Source of the DNA: Mesostigma viride
Lineage: Eukaryota > Streptophyta > Mesostigmatophyceae > Mesostigmatales > Mesostigmataceae
Assembly (NCBI GenBank): GCA_009746045.1
Contig: RPFO01000154.1
Location: 3,681,281-3,745,280 of the forward strand
DNA length: 64,000 nt
Reading direction: 5' to 3'
In this document: positions 31,497 through 44,760 of the stretch, piece by piece
Numbering within the stretch: the stretch's first letter is position 1
Layout of the letters: the number at the start of each line of letters is the position of its first letter
The notes under the pieces: model-generated
Database searches by the model: none
Told to the model about the DNA's origin: nothing
What the model saw: only the letters and a program-made list of their open reading frames with translations
Made by a program: the position numbers and the translations under genes

Positions 31497-32888
31497 ATGA
31501 GGAGTCAAACACAACAAGCAGCTATGACGACTCCGAAAGCAAAACGAGGCTTGGAAAAGGAGCTTTCCGGCTCCCAGCCCAACCCACTCGCCATTGTCCT
31601 TGCCCAGCCGTCTGGGCCCGCAAACCCATCGCCAAGCGCCTCGCCAGAGCCCAAGAATTACCTGGCTAAGACAAAAACAAATGGCGACAGTACCTAGGTA
31701 GACTACGCATGCTTTACGTTCAGCGGCTGGCAGTGACCGACGCACACTGCGCCGAGATATGCCAGTACTACGCACTGGAACACAAGCTCCGTGGGCAAGA
31801 GGGGCCCATCCCCGCCGACAACGTGGACGGGAGTTCCTCGCCCTGCCAGAATTCACGCCTCGCCATCCTCTTCAGCTTCTTCAAGCTAACTGAACGCAAC
31901 GTACCTCGTCGCTAGGCTCCGCAAGCCAGCCCGGCCTGCGCAGCCAGCAGCCACACCGGATCCCTCCCTCTGCACGGATGACATCCGAGCAGTGCTTGAG
32001 TAGCACGTGACCTGGCTGCTGGCCGATCGAAAAGATGACATCGATGACCACAGCGCTCAACACGGTGGAGGCCAAGGTCTCCAATACGGAAACCAAGGTC
32101 GCACACAAGCTTCAACCTCAGCTCCCGGCACTGCACACCGCGGCGCAGGCCTCTGATGCACATGCCGCCCTCCTCTCCCACCTCAACCAGGTGGAGGGCA
32201 AGTGCGGCGTGCTCATGAAGAAGCTTGAAGCCATCACCGCCCACACCGAGGCCCTGGCCACACAGGTCCCAAAGATAGCGGAGCAGACGGCCACCAATGC
32301 ATCCCAGCCACCCCGGCAAGATGCTGGCGACCTCCCGCCGCTCTCCTATGCGGACCTGCTGCAGTCAGCGACCGCGCCTCAACCACTGACGCCATCGCCG
32401 CCACGAAACTCCAGGACTCAAGCTGGAGGACCACCGCCAGGCTGAACAACGGGAGGCCACCGACCATGCATCGCCGCGAGTGCCGAGTGGTGCTGCGTCG
32501 TTTCCCCTGTAAGCCAGGTGAGACGTCAACCACCCTTGCCGACGAGCTCAAGGACCAGCTTCTTACCCTCATGGGCCTGGTAGGAGAGGTAGAACCGCGC
32601 GGGTGCCACCGCCTTCCCCACTCACGGGACAAGGCGGCTCCCCCACCAGTCCTGCTGACCTTCCCCTCCCCTGAGGACAAGCGGCGGTTCCTTTCTCGTC
32701 GCAAGAGGTTGCACGACCTCACATGGACGCTGGACGACGACCTGACCCCCGCTCAGCAGCAGCAGCGACGCGACCTGTGGCCTGAATACCTCCGCCACAA
32801 GCAGGACCCGGCCCAGAAGGCCAAGGTGTACTGGAGGGGCGGGGACCTGATGATCAACCACAAGATGTGGACACCCCCTTCGGGCTAG
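31497..32888 (+). pseudogene. LINE ORF1 (gag-like) remnant
   Basis: Several frames in succession look like a decayed retrotransposon ORF1. The first segment (31524-31694) begins M-T-T-P-K-A-K-R-G-L-E and recurs at 44407. The next (32035-32445) is a coiled-coil-like Ala/Gln-rich stretch ending P-P-L-S-Y-A-D-L-L-Q. The last (32466-32888) resembles the RNA-binding module of L1-type ORF1: R-V-V-L-R-R-F-P, then L-L-T-F-P-S-P-E-D-K-R-R-F-L and D-L-T-P-A-Q-Q-Q-Q-R-R-D-L. At least two frame changes and internal stops separate them. It ends at TAG. Confidence 0.6.
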
Positions 32889-33117
32889 AATAGCCCTAGC
32901 TTGACTTCATTGGTAGTCACTGCCGCCATGGCAGCCATGCCTAGAATGTTTGCCTAGCTGTGCCACCATACAGGTCTAGCTAGTCATGTGCACCGCTAAC
33001 ACACGGTACACAACCAGCCACCATAGCCTTAGCGTAACCCTTGTACAGCCATGCTACGTCCTGGCTATGCTTAGCTTCCTTGCCCACGCTCCTTGTTATG
33101 ATATGCTCGCATGAGTC

Positions 33118-33300
33118 TTAATTATTGCACCCACAGAACTTGCCTGATCGTCTATCGTGTCCGATTGCAGCTGTGGCATGCCTCTGGCATGAAGGAGAAA
33201 GGGGGTCTCTGCCATTTCTTCCTGTTGTGCAAATACAGGGATTAAAAGCACTCTGGTGCTCCGTGACTCCCCAACGGGAGCACGAGTTTAATTTATTAAT
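33118..33300 (+). repeat. LINE 3' end with type-1 hairpin
   Basis: A 3' untranslated block (TTATTGCACCCA ... GGGTCTCTGCC ... CAGGGATTAA) is followed by the hairpin GTGACTCCCCAACGGGAGCAC (33263-33283) and TTTAATTTATTAATT. A diverged copy of the same block lies at 63192-63290. Confidence 0.65.
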
Positions 33301-34580
33301 TAGACACAAAAAGCCTTTGATAGTTTAGAAAAATACCAGTGGAAGACATGGCATCCGTGATAGGCAAGACCCAACGCCAATGAAGTCAGTGTATGCCACC
33401 TGCGTACTGTGGGAGAGGAGGACTGTATAAAATTGCTCAGCAATGTTCCTGGAATATACAGTAATGATAAGGGATGACAATAAATATCTATACTATGACA
33501 ATAACAATTGTATAACTATGACAATAACAATAATAATGACGATGACAACCGATAGGAGCACTCAGGACTTTCTACGCTTGCCTGTGTACAACTATCTCAC
33601 AGAAAACAACAATGACGATGAGTGAGGACAATTGCGACATTAAACCGTGGCTATACAAGGACAACTAACATTCCCATGTCGACATGTTCCCATGTGACGG
33701 CAGTCTGCAATAGAATGGTGGTGGCAGAGGGAAAAGAAAAATGATGTCGGTGGCCATCAATGGATGACCACCAAGATGCCGACCAGCTTCATCGAATGAC
33801 CATCAGCTTCACCTAACCATTTCCGCGAGGTTGTGATGCCTCATGCCCCTTCAACCTCGCATCACAACCCTTCCACAAGGCAACCCGTTTCGAAGGGTCG
33901 GATTGAGTTGCTCTGCCACACAGTAACGGAACTAGAGTTATATTAGAATTCCAATTATATTATATTATTATACTAGAATTATATTAGAATTATATTAAGA
34001 ATGGTTAACGAAAAAGCCGCGCTATTTCGTAACAGGAGCGTAGACAAACCACGACACTTTCCTTCCGTATGCGACTCGCACAAAGCATGATCACTCAGGG
34101 GCAGGGATCTGGATGGAAACTGCCACGCCCATCTCAGGGTGCACCACAGGGGGGCTTGACTGCTTACCAGCGCAGAGAGAGTACACGATCGTGGCCCCTA
34201 CACCGCAGGCCCAGACCAGCGGCGTGCTGGTCCATGTGCTGCAGACGTCATGCTCGCCTGCTGGGCCCGGCCCAGGCAGCTGCCTCTTGCCAGTGGAAGG
34301 AGCAGGCGAAGCGCCGTTCCGGTTTGCCGCATCTTCTCCTCCAGCCAGGTCACCAGCTTCTCAACAACGGCTTTCCACGTCGCCACTGCGGAAGCAGCGC
34401 CCGTCGCCGCAGAAACACCCGAACAGGGACAGGCCCCGCGACAGCACAGACCTGCGCGGGGTGGACAGCGGTGACGCCAGCGTATCTGCGCCAACTGCCA
34501 TAGCGACCCTGTCTGCGCGCGTTGGCACGCACGGTGGACGCTGCAATGGACATGGTGCATGGAGGATGACGGCGGCGCGC
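33301..34580. other. Region without a supported gene
   Basis: Short AT-rich repeats are present: GACAATAACAA near 33490-33530 and TATTAGAATT at about 33940-34000. Plus- and minus-strand frames from 34069 onward overlap the tail of the NRPS-like remnant but show no adenylation or carrier motif. Confidence 0.4.
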
Positions 34581-34584
34581 ATAC

Positions 34585-37500
34585 CTCCGCCCAGAAGGGG
34601 TCGGGGATGAAGCGCGCCAACTGGGGCCGGCGGCTGGCCCCTGGTGCCAGGTGATAACCCCAGGCCACGCCCACGCTGCCAATGAGCAGCTCCCCTGGCA
34701 CACCCACAGGCAGCAGCTGCAGGTTGCAGTCGACCACGTAGACCGTGTCGCCCAGCACGGGTAGACCTATGTCGGCGGTGGCCCCCCGGCAGACAAAGGC
34801 GTCCACGTCAAACGCGGCGGGGGAAAAGATGGTCGTCTCCTGAACGCACGGAGACGCACGCACACGTACACACAAAACAGATGGTGGTGGCGGCGAATAT
34901 AAGATGGTGGCAGCGGTGGTGCGGTGCCAAGCCCGCGTGCAGGGGCTGGGCACAAACACATGCATCAGCAGTGGCGGGTTCCGGCATGCAATGCGATCGA
35001 GGCGGGCAGGCGACAGAGGCCATGATTACGTTCGCCAGATGGACGTTGCTCTCTTACCAAGCGCTGCCGTTGAGAGGGTGCATGACAGGATGGCGCGCCG
35101 GCGGCCAGAAACCACCGGCACACCACAGCCATGTTGATGTGCAATCATATTCAAGGTGCTTGGACTCGTGGTATGGGTGGTGTGATCTCATGAAGCAACA
35201 CCTATTACCTATTAGTGCTGTGATATTACAGCACAAGTATGAAAAGATTTGTTTCAAGTGTCGCAGCGTCCCGGGAAAGGAAACAGGCCTGGCACTTAGG
35301 GCACAAAAAACAAAAGGTTGGGCACCATCGCGTCAGGGAGTTGGGTGCCAATGCCCGCAACATCCCCCCCCACTATTTGCAAACACCAATATGGGAATGC
35401 CAGCCTTCCAGCATCTCCGATGTGCGCGCCCGGCCACGGCTAGCATGATTGCTTGTCATACGCACCCATGGGTGCTGTAGCTCTGGCCCTGGCAAGCAAC
35501 ATGTCTGCCAGGGGTACACGCATCTGCTCTGCACGGCCCGATGGGCGCTCTCCCGTCCTCGCATCAGGGCATGGAGTGCAGATCAACGAGCCAACAAACA
35601 AGGCCTTGACGCGCACCGCAAAAATAATGAACAACAGAGGAACGAACGAACGCCGCGCCGGGCCGCGCGCCGCACACGCACCGTGGGCCCGTAGAAGTTG
35701 TGCAGGTGCACGTGGGGGCCGCTGTGCTCCACAAACCTGCGGCCGCCGGCCAGCGTGGGGGCCGAGAGAGGGAGCTGAGGGCAGGGGTCGAGGGAGCACG
35801 TAGGCGGGCAAGGCGGTGCCACACATTAGATATTATATAGATAGGGTATAGACAGGGCATAGATAGGGTTTATATAGGGCATAGATATGGGATAGATAGC
35901 GTACATATAGGGCATAGATAGGGCGTAGATAGGGTATCTATAGGGTATAGATAGAATATAGATTTGGTGGCAAGGGCCAGCATGTCCACATTGAATGCAC
36001 GCGTACGTCACAGGAGTGAGCCAGCCACAGCGCGCAAGCTGGTTCCCAGGCATTCACACCCTACCGTGGGCAACCGCATGGCACTGCACGCCACCGCATG
36101 CCCAGCTACGCCACCGCAGACCAGTCCAGTCCAGCCCAACCAACCTGTACCCCGGCGCCACCTTAATAGGCTCCATCCAAAGTTTCATCGAGACTCCCAG
36201 GAGGTCCCTGGGCCATGGGTTGCATCGCTTCTCGCTAGCCATATATAAACCACGATTGGCTACACAAACACGTTCTTACTCGCGCCCTCCTTGGGGGTTT
36301 ATTCTTAAAGCCAACACCAACAAAGGGTGGGTTTCTGTACACGGCAATTCTCCCTAGACTGAGGTAGCACGAGCACGACTCCCACGGAAGATATCCTTCT
36401 GATCCGCACAGTACGTGGCTCTCACACCACGCTTGCCCGGCCCACCAACACCCCCTCATGCCCACCCAGCACCCTCTCCCACCTGCAGCCTCCACCCACG
36501 ACTCATTTGCCTTGCCACCGGATGACAGTACACAAAACATCACACAGAGCATGGGTGAGGCTTGTCGCACGCAGGAATGGGTGCGGCGGCGTGACGGACG
36601 CCTCCAGTGATACGTGTGTGACAGGGGTGAGCCGCACCGGTTGATGAGCGCGGTGGTGAGCGCCTCCCCACCCACCACCACGTTGCACAGGCAGGGCGGC
36701 AGCTGGCCCTGCACGTTGAGCAGCGGGGTGAGCGCGCTAGGCACCGACACCATGAATGCGACGCCCAGCGACCCAATCTTCTGGGCGAGCAGCTGCGGGT
36801 CCGACAGCGACTTGGGGGGCACCAGCTAGACAGCGCCGCCGCACAAGAGGGGGCGCAGCAGCTCGAGCAGTGAGGCTTCAAACGTGTTTGTGAGTGCCTG
36901 CAAGGGGGGCGGGGGGGGGGCAGGGGCGAGGGGGGTCGTGGCCACACCCGCACGCATTCATCATGTACGAGTGAGCACAGGTGAGGGTGTGCGCAGACAG
37001 ACAGGATGCGCAGGGCAGGGCACACAGCACAGGGCACACAGCCTGTGCGCGGGGGCCAGCCACAGCCTGCACACTCACGTCATGCATCCGACAAGCACAC
37101 AGCCATAGGCACGACACGCCGCCGCCATCACGCGCCTCCTCCATCAGAACGGCAGCAGAGTCCTGTTTGCCCGCGTGGTGCCCTCGGGCATCCAGCGCGC
37201 ATGCCCCCTGCGCGGGCTAGGGGCCTCACAACGTGGCCGGCACAGGAGGAGGCGATGCGGCCGCCAGCACAAGGAGCGCGCGGGGCCCCACAGACACCCA
37301 CCCCATAGGGCAGCCCACGGACGGATCGCCCCCCGGCTGCTAATGGCATGTGACCACCCTCGCAACACGCACACAGGCGTGGGCCACACGGCAGCACGCA
37401 TGGCTGCCACCTGGAAGCCTTCCCCGCACTCTCCTACAACATGCGTGCCTAGCGCAGTGTCTTTACCTTGCCATGCAGCCGTGCAAAAGAAGCAGCAGCC

Positions 37501-40500
37501 ACCCTCGCCCGACATAGAGGTGCGGATCCCGCATCCCATTGGCGTTCCCAACCACCTACTGCTCAACGTGCGAGAACATGACATTTTTAGGTACAGTCCA
37601 TCCATGTACAGACCCAGTTTCACCCACCTGCAGGCCCACGTCGGCCGACGTGATGCGGAGCCGAAGCGCCACATCCAGAATTGAGTGGGGCACCAACCCC
37701 CTGTGGGTCACCTGCAACCCCTTGGGCTGCCCTGTGGAGCCGCACTTGTAGAGGATGTACGCGAGGTCATCCGGCCGCGGCCGCAGGGGGCGGGGGGGCG
37801 ACTCGTCTGGCATCCTTGTGGCTGTGCTCAAGGGACGTCTGTGGAGGAGACCAGGAGTGGGCCGACGACCCGCCCAAGGGTGGCTTGTGCGCCTCATCGG
37901 GGATGGTTGTGGCGGTGGTGGCGGTTGTGTCGTGAGGGGGTACGGGACCGGCCGCGTCGTGGGGGGATAAGGCTCCACCAGGGCCCACGCGCACCTCCCA
38001 CAGGTGCCGGATATTGTCAATGAAGATCACCATCCGTCCCTGGCCAGGCGGCGCCGCGTGGTCGGCATTCGCCAGGGGCGGCTGCAAGCCATTTGTTGCG
38101 CTGCCGCTGCTGGCCACCCCCCCGCCCCCCTCCTCGCCCCCCCCCCCTCGGCCCATCCCACGTCAGCCCTATCGTGCGCAGCAGCGCCTCGTGCCGTCGC
38201 AAGGACAGCACCAGCGGCGCACCGCACAGCTCGATGATGTAGCGCACGCGGTCCAGCGGGTTGCTCGGGTCCAGCGGCACAAACGCGGCGCCAGCAGCCA
38301 GCACCGCGAACATGGCCACCACGTAGTCGGCGCAGGAGTGCATGGCCAGCGCTACAGGGACATTGGGGCCCAGGCTGAAGGGGGCGGTGGATGCCGTGCC
38401 GCCCTCGGCGCCGCCGCACCCCTGTCGCCGCAGCACCTGTGCCAGCGCGTGCGCCCGGGCCCTCAGCTCGCCATGTGTCAGCCAGGCGCCCTCGTGGTCC
38501 AGCAGCGCGCGTGCGGGCGGCGTGCGGGCGCCCCATGCGGTGATCAGCTCGTGGATCAGGTGCGTGGGGGGGCGCGTGCCCAAGCTGGCGCATAACGACA
38601 ATGCCGCCAACGCCAACGCCGCCTCGTCTTCCCAGGATTCCGGTGACGACACGTTGGGCGACAGGTCATCGCCTTGTCCCGAGTTCCGGCTGTTGTCACT
38701 GAGGCCAGCACCCGTGTCCGCGTTAAAGCTGTTGTCGTTCATGCCTGCGCCCCTGCCCGCGTTCGTGCTGTTGTCGGTGATGGCCGCAGCCGGATCACGC
38801 CGTAGCGATGCCAGCAGCTCTACCGCGCGGTCGCTCTCTAGCTGCCAGCAGCGCGTGCAGTCGCTGCAGGTCGCTGTGCGCCCAGTGGGTGAGCATGTTG
38901 GCCCACTCACCCTCGCCCAGCAGCGAGAGCAGCCAGGGGGACTTGCGGCCGTGACTGGCCAGCACGTCCGCCAGCACGGCCTGGAAGACATCGACCAGCC
39001 GCACCATGTCATCGACATGCGGTGGCCCGACATGGTCAGCAGGCGCTCTCCATGCGCGTGCAGGGGGAGCCCCCCCCGCCCCCTTCCTCAACCACATGCA
39101 GCGCGAGCACCACGTTGCGTTGAGCGCGTCCCTGTCGGTCACCTGCCCGCATCGCCCTCGCGCACATGGCCCAATGAGGCCTCCCCGCTGGCGGTCTGTG
39201 CCGCCACCCCTTGGTCCTGTCGCTCGCCACCCCCCCCACCGCCACCCCCACTACCGCTGTGGTCAGAGAGGACCACCTCCACCCCCACTGACAGGTGCGC
39301 AAACGGCTCCAGGCCAGGGTACCGCAGCAGCACGTCACTCGGGAAGCCTCCCCCGTGCTGGTGGATGGCCGCCATCTCGGCACGCAACCCGTCCATGACT
39401 GCCATGAAGGGGGTGTCCAGGTCCGCACGGCGGGCCTCCCCGCCGCCGTCACCGCCGCCACGCATGATGCCACCGCGCTTGCTGCCGCCATGGGTGCTCG
39501 CGCCGGTGCCTTTATTGCTGGCATCTGACAGGCAGGGCAACACCACAGCCAGGGGCGTGCTGCTGCTGAACAGGCCGCCCCACGTGGCCACGCGGTGGTC
39601 CATAAGGCGCAGCGTGAAGCGCGGCAGGCAGTTATGGCCACCCGTGCGGCACACCACCGTGGCAAACGCGGCCACCAGCGCCTCCACGCTGTTGGTGGGG
39701 CGCCCATCGAACAACGTGACGTCGACACCTGCCACAGTGACAGCGCAGCAGAAGGCCACGCGCGGGTGGTGCCCCGTGCTAGTCCCCTCGTCAAACGCCG
39801 CTGGTGGTCTTGCATGGTCGTCCCGCTGCGGTGACGTGGCATCACTGGTGGCCGGCACGTCCACAATCGCGCGGAACCACCCGCCCAGGCCACCCCCATG
39901 TCGCAGGTTGCAGGCGCCGGCCCCCTCAACGCCTGCAGCCACTTCTGTGGCCGCCGTCCCTCCCTCTCCTCGCAGCACCGGGGCAGACCCAGGCGTGTCG
40001 GCGTGCTCTGCGACCGCCAGCCTATCGGCAGGCACCGATGCGCTGCCGCAGCAGCCGCATGACGGTGGTGCGGCGCCGGCCCAGCCGTGGTGAGAAGCTG
40101 CCCCCGCTGTGGGGTTCTGTGGGGATGACCTGCCCCAAGGAGCCCCCTGGGTCTAATGGCGGCGACAGCGGCACGTACTCCTCCACGGGTTGCCCGATGT
40201 ACCAGCAGACCGCCTCGGTGGCAGATGCCAGCCTCTTGACCCACCAGGCCTCGTCCCTGGCCGCGCGCAGCAGTGCCTCCACGTAGCCGTCGCAGGCAAA
40301 GAAAGGCAGCACGTCCCCTTCCCTCAGCCCACACTCATACATCGCGATGGCTGCTAGCACCTCGGCCGCCTAGCAGCTGAGCGCCCGCACGCGCTGCAGC
40401 ACGAGCGACATGCCATCGCCCGCCATCGAACCTCTACACCCCCCTCCGCGTGAACCCGCAGGATGGTGCCAGGGACCGCAGAGGATGTCGCCACTGCTGC

Positions 40501-42880
40501 GGATAAGGGGGGCTGTGTGATGTGACTGCCCTCAACGCGGTGGGAACCGTGCGGCGTGGCACCGGCGGCGGTCCACTGGTTGCTGCCTGACGTCTCGGAT
40601 GGCCCCACGCTGACGTCAGCGACGGATGCGGAGAGCAGCGCGTAGAGGGCATGCGGGGCCAGCGTCACCTGCACGGTGGGCACACGGAACACAGGCCCGG
40701 CAGGGGGGCAGACAGGTGGGCAGCTTGTCAGTGCGCCGTTGCGCCGTCTCCACATGAATGGAAAACAGCCCCCAATAAAACTGTTCTCAGACTCAAGGGT
40801 GTGCAGGGTCTTGGGGTATTGAGCGTAAGAAACCTTGCTGGCATGGCCTTTGAGGAAACCGAATGTGTGGGGCACCCAGTGCAGGCAACCAGAGAAACCA
40901 GAAAACTAAGAGGTAACCAGACAAGGTGGCAGCACAGGCAGGCAGTAACAGCAACACGGCAATAGAAACGGGCAGACAAACTGGTTGCCCCCACGGCCCC
41001 CACCGCCCCCATCGCAGACATGCTGTGAACAGGCACCCTCGTCGCGGACCCTGGCCACACCCGGACGGCGCGCCCGTAGTCCAGCGCACGCACGAGCGCA
41101 AATATCTTGTAGGCCGGCTCAACCCAGTCGACCACCGCGCCGCGCGGCAGCCGCTGCCAGTACTTTTAGTAGGTTCGCTTGGCCAGGTTTTGCTCCACGC
41201 CCACCAGCACGCCGTGACCGCCCGCGCACTTGCCCTCCACCACTTCTTTGCCTCCCCCCTCATGCCCTCCCGCCCCCTGGCCCGCCAAGCCCGGCTGCGC
41301 ACCTGCTTGGGGTCGTGCAAAAGAGTCTCTCAGGAGTAATGGAAGGGCCCTCCCCCTCCCCCCCCAGCATCTTGTCCAGCAGCTCCTGGAACATGGCTAG
41401 CCCCGCGTCGTGCGCCTTGAGCTCGCATGACAGCGCCGTGTCCCTGTCATCCAGCGGGAAGGTGCGCTGGGCGACGATGCGGCCGTCATCGTACCTGCAT
41501 GGGGAGGGGGGGGGGCGGGGGGGGGGCATGGCCAACAGGAGGCAAGAGGGTGGGTTTAGGAAGGGCGCAGGGGGGAGTGATGGGCTGGAGACCGCAAGGG
41601 TGAGCCATGGACCAGGGGGTTGGCATGGGGGGATGCAAGCGACGGGAGAGACAGCAGCGGCGAAGGGAAGAGGGAATTACTAAACGGAAAGAGAGGGAGG
41701 AGATAGGGGCAGGGAGGGGGAGGAGGTACTAGAAATGTCAGCATCTACGCTGGTGACAACAACATGATAATCTGCTATTATGACAATCATACAGGCGAGA
41801 AACATGACCAGAAAAGATGTTTGAAAATTGAGACATGATGGGTAGCAAATGGGTGGGGAGAGGGATAGCAACGTTTACAGGCCATCGTCACAGAACGCGA
41901 CGAGCGACAAGCAACGAGAGGGACGCACGCCTCCTCCGCAGATGGTCCCCTCCCCACGTGTGCGTGTTCGAACCGCACGCATCGCCTCAGACGTGTGTGC
42001 TACCACAGGTCTATCCACATATAGAGTGACCACGCCCATCCACATATAGCTTCCACGATGGGCCTGCGATGCCCCAGACTGATCTACCCTTGCAGGGGCC
42101 ATGCCTGGCGGATGGCTCAACGTACTGCCCAGGTTCCCTTCCCACGGGCCCCCCGTGCACTTGCTCTTGCTTTATCCCCAGGCTGTCTTGCTGCCCGCAG
42201 CCCCATACCACCGAGCACCCGCAGGTAGGGCGAAGCGGCAGGCAAACACCCACTCGTTGCTTTATGCTGGGTTGTAGTGACATGAAATCTTCGTGCATGG
42301 ACGTGGTATGAGTGCACCCCCCTTCTTCCCGGCCAAAACGCGTTTGTCCCCTGACGCCTGTCCACATTTGCCCCCCAGATACATCCCCCCCCTCCCCCCC
42401 CCCATTCAGCCCCCCGCTCTCAACCCGCCACAATCCCCCCCACACACACCCACACAATCCCCCACCCATTTGTCGCGGTCATCTCGTGGAAGGTGCACCC
42501 GTGCGACGCCTCCTCGTTGAATACGGCCAACGTGGCGGCGTGCGCGCCTGCGTACGCAGGCAGCGGTGCGTTGTGGCAGTTGTATGCGCCCACCCTGGCC
42601 AGGGACAGCATCTCCCTGGGCACGTAATAAGGGTTGTACACACTCCACAGCATGTCAAAGGGGGTCCGACGGGTGCGACGCCATGAACGCCTTCACGTTG
42701 AGGTACAGCAGCGTGCTGGGCAGGGAGGACCGGCACTCGGCCGCTCGGGCTGGACGAGATGACGGCGGCCACCTCCAGCTGGGACGGTACGTGCGGCAGC
42801 ATCAGCTTGAGGCACTGCAGCGTAAGCTCTTGCTCACCCACGACCACCGTCCGGTAGGCGCCGCGCGGCTGCGACGCAAC
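34585..42880 (-). pseudogene. Formyltransferase-condensation-adenylation NRPS-like gene, disrupted
   Basis: Minus-strand segments run in domain order. Formyltransferase N-part: about 42860-42760 (V-V-V-G-E-Q-E-L-T-L-Q-C) and 42655-42466 (Y-N-C-H-N-A-P-L-P-A-Y-A-G, C-T-F-H-E-M); then 41494-41303 (Y-D-D-G-R-I-V-A-Q-R). Formyltransferase C-part: about 41145-41060 (L-V-R-A-L-D-Y-G). A condensation-like block spans about 40360-38850. Adenylation: 38604-38160 (L-T-H-G-E-L, G-A-A-F-V-P-L-D-P), about 37770-37628 (G-S-T-G-Q-P-K-G), about 36890-36640 (V-V-V-G-G-E-A-L), about 35800-35692 (N-F-Y-G-P-T) and 34839-34585 (G-E-L-L-I-G). The last two exons join cleanly in phase. In-frame stops at 41165, 40370 and 36826, and frame changes near 42750, 42665, 40030, 38845 and 37790, break it. 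No A8-A10 motifs, carrier or release domain was found. The architecture is that of cyanobacterial assembly-line enzymes, so transfer is plausible. Sequencing indels are the alternative explanation for the breaks. Confidence 0.7.
35830..35965. repeat. (GATAGGGYATA)n degenerate repeat
   Basis: Decayed units of GATAGGGCATA/GATAGGGTATA lie in an intron of the NRPS-like remnant, just upstream (in transcript sense) of its N-F-Y-G-P-T exon. Not coding. Confidence 0.8.
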
Positions 42881-43570
42881 AACCACAGTGGCGACACACA
42901 CAGCTATTGGTGCGCGATGGTGGCAAAGCAGGGCGGCGCGAGAGCCAAGAAGGAAGGGAGGCACCTGCATGGTGACCGTGGGGCAAGCAAGCACAGAAGA
43001 GGCCACCTCATAGCGCACGACGTACCACACACCCCTATGCTGCCTGCCTGTATGTGCTATACATGCGATATATCTGTGTTTAAAATGTGCTAGAAATGTG
43101 CCATATAAGAGCTACCCGCACCGCCGCAGCGCACCAGGCCCCCCCTGCCATGCACTCACTATCAATACCAAACCCCTTGTAGCCTAAGCGGTCACCCACC
43201 TGCGCCAGCGCACCCGCCCCTTCCCTGCCCCTCTCCTCCTCGCCCTCCAGCAGCGCAGGCTCCAGCCGGCGCGCACTCATGGGTGTCTCTGGCGGGGATG
43301 TCGGGTCGCGGACACATCTGGTGAGTGGGGGGGGGGATGCGGACACCTCCTCCCTCAGGGCCCGCAACCCCGCCACATCCCAGTGGTAGGCGCCCTGCCA
43401 GCGGCGGCGGGGAATTGAAGGCAGCGCGCCCAACTTGCCGCCGCCACGTGGCGCCACAGCCTCCCACCCCTTGCGCAGCTCGCGCGCGATGTGAGCGTGT
43501 GCCCTGGCCGACAGCACCTCCTTGGGTAGGGTGACCTTGATGGTGGGGCCAGCGGGCGGCGGCATGGGGG
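42881..43570 (-). other. Possible 5' exon region of the NRPS-like remnant
   Basis: A 161-aa minus-strand frame (43565-43080) is GC-rich and contains K-V-T-L-P-K-E-V-L-S-A-R-A-H-A-H-I-A-R-E. I do not recognise it. It could be an upstream exon of the NRPS-like gene or a separate decayed gene. No splice link was established. Confidence 0.25.
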
Positions 43571-44400
43571 TGGGTGATGCCCCGCGCTGCTATCTAGCCC
43601 GCCTACAGCCCCGTTTCTGCCAACAATATTTCCAGTAGGTTGCCCTCCTTGCAGAGGAGAGCCACGAGCCGGAGTACATTAAAAAGCACGTGACTACGTT
43701 ACGAGCCGGAGCACATGATGCAGGAGATAATGCGACCTACCAGCACGCTTCATCAGTTACTAGCGGCCTCGCTTGCGGAAATTGTTCGAAGGTCGGCCCT
43801 GTCGGGTCATCGACCTGATTTCTTTCCTCTAAATATATAATCGTCGCTCAAGAATAGGATACAAATAATGACCATCGAGGCCCAGGAGGGCCGCCGGGAC
43901 AGTCCACGGGATCAAAGCGTGCGGATCACGCGAAATACCAAGAGTCGAGGATTCCCCCGCCATCGTAAAAATTGGGTTTGCCGAAAAATACAGGACGTCT
44001 CGCCGGCTTAAGCAACTCAATCGTGCCTCCCAGCAAGGCAAATGGCGGCTCACAATGCCGCCTCGAGCTCTCTTGGCTACATGGCCGGAAAATGGTAACT
44101 TTTCGAGAGATGGAGCGGCCATGCAGATAAGCAAAACATTCATATGAAGGAGAGTCCCCTACAGATCTCCGAGCCACAAGATAACGACCTCGTTGAACTC
44201 AAGCAAATTAATAATAATTGCAACGAAAAATTGCTGAACGACCTGGCTGATCACGGCGGAGCTCAGAACTTTGCGTCTGCTGAGCCCCAAATTCAGTCAG
44301 ATCACTTGCAATCGATGCGTCTCATTAATTAGACGCACCCGCCAATATAATCGGTCATGGCCGAAACGCAGTATTGACAAAGTTACGCACGTGACAAGTG
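43571..44400. other. Intergenic region without a supported gene
   Basis: Two overlapping minus-strand frames of 83 and 104 aa (43829-44177) show no motif. The near-duplicate phrase ACGAGCCGGAGYACATKA occurs at about 43665 and 43701. Confidence 0.4.
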
Positions 44401-44760
44401 TTCAGGGTATGACGACTCCAAAAGCTAAACGCGGTTTGGAACTGAAAGGAGCTCTCCGGCTGACCGGCTCCCAGCCCAACCCCATCGCCCTAGCTTGGTC
44501 TCACTCAGCCGCCCGGATTATCCGCCAACCCATCGCCAAGCGCCTCGCCTCAGCCCAAGAAACCTTGCCACGATCACAAATGGAGCCGCTTTTACCCTGG
44601 CAACGAACGTTTTTCCTTCTTCGATCCTGCTTCGATTGGCAAAATGTCCTCCAGTACCTGGAACAGGAACGCAAGATTGTTACTGTAGCTTGATGGAGGA
44701 TTTCGACCGCGACGACGAGAGCCAAGTGGCTCTTCACTACGTTGGGTACCTCTGCTGATG
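44401..44760 (+). pseudogene. LINE ORF1 5' fragment (second copy)
   Basis: The frame starting at 44407 (M-T-T-P-K-A-K-R-G-L-E, then S-Q-P-N-P-I-A) is a diverged copy of 31524 onward, with an insertion of about 12 bp. It runs out into unrelated sequence after about 250 bp. It is a truncated insertion, and the start shared by the two copies may mark the genuine ORF1 start of this LINE family. Confidence 0.65.
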
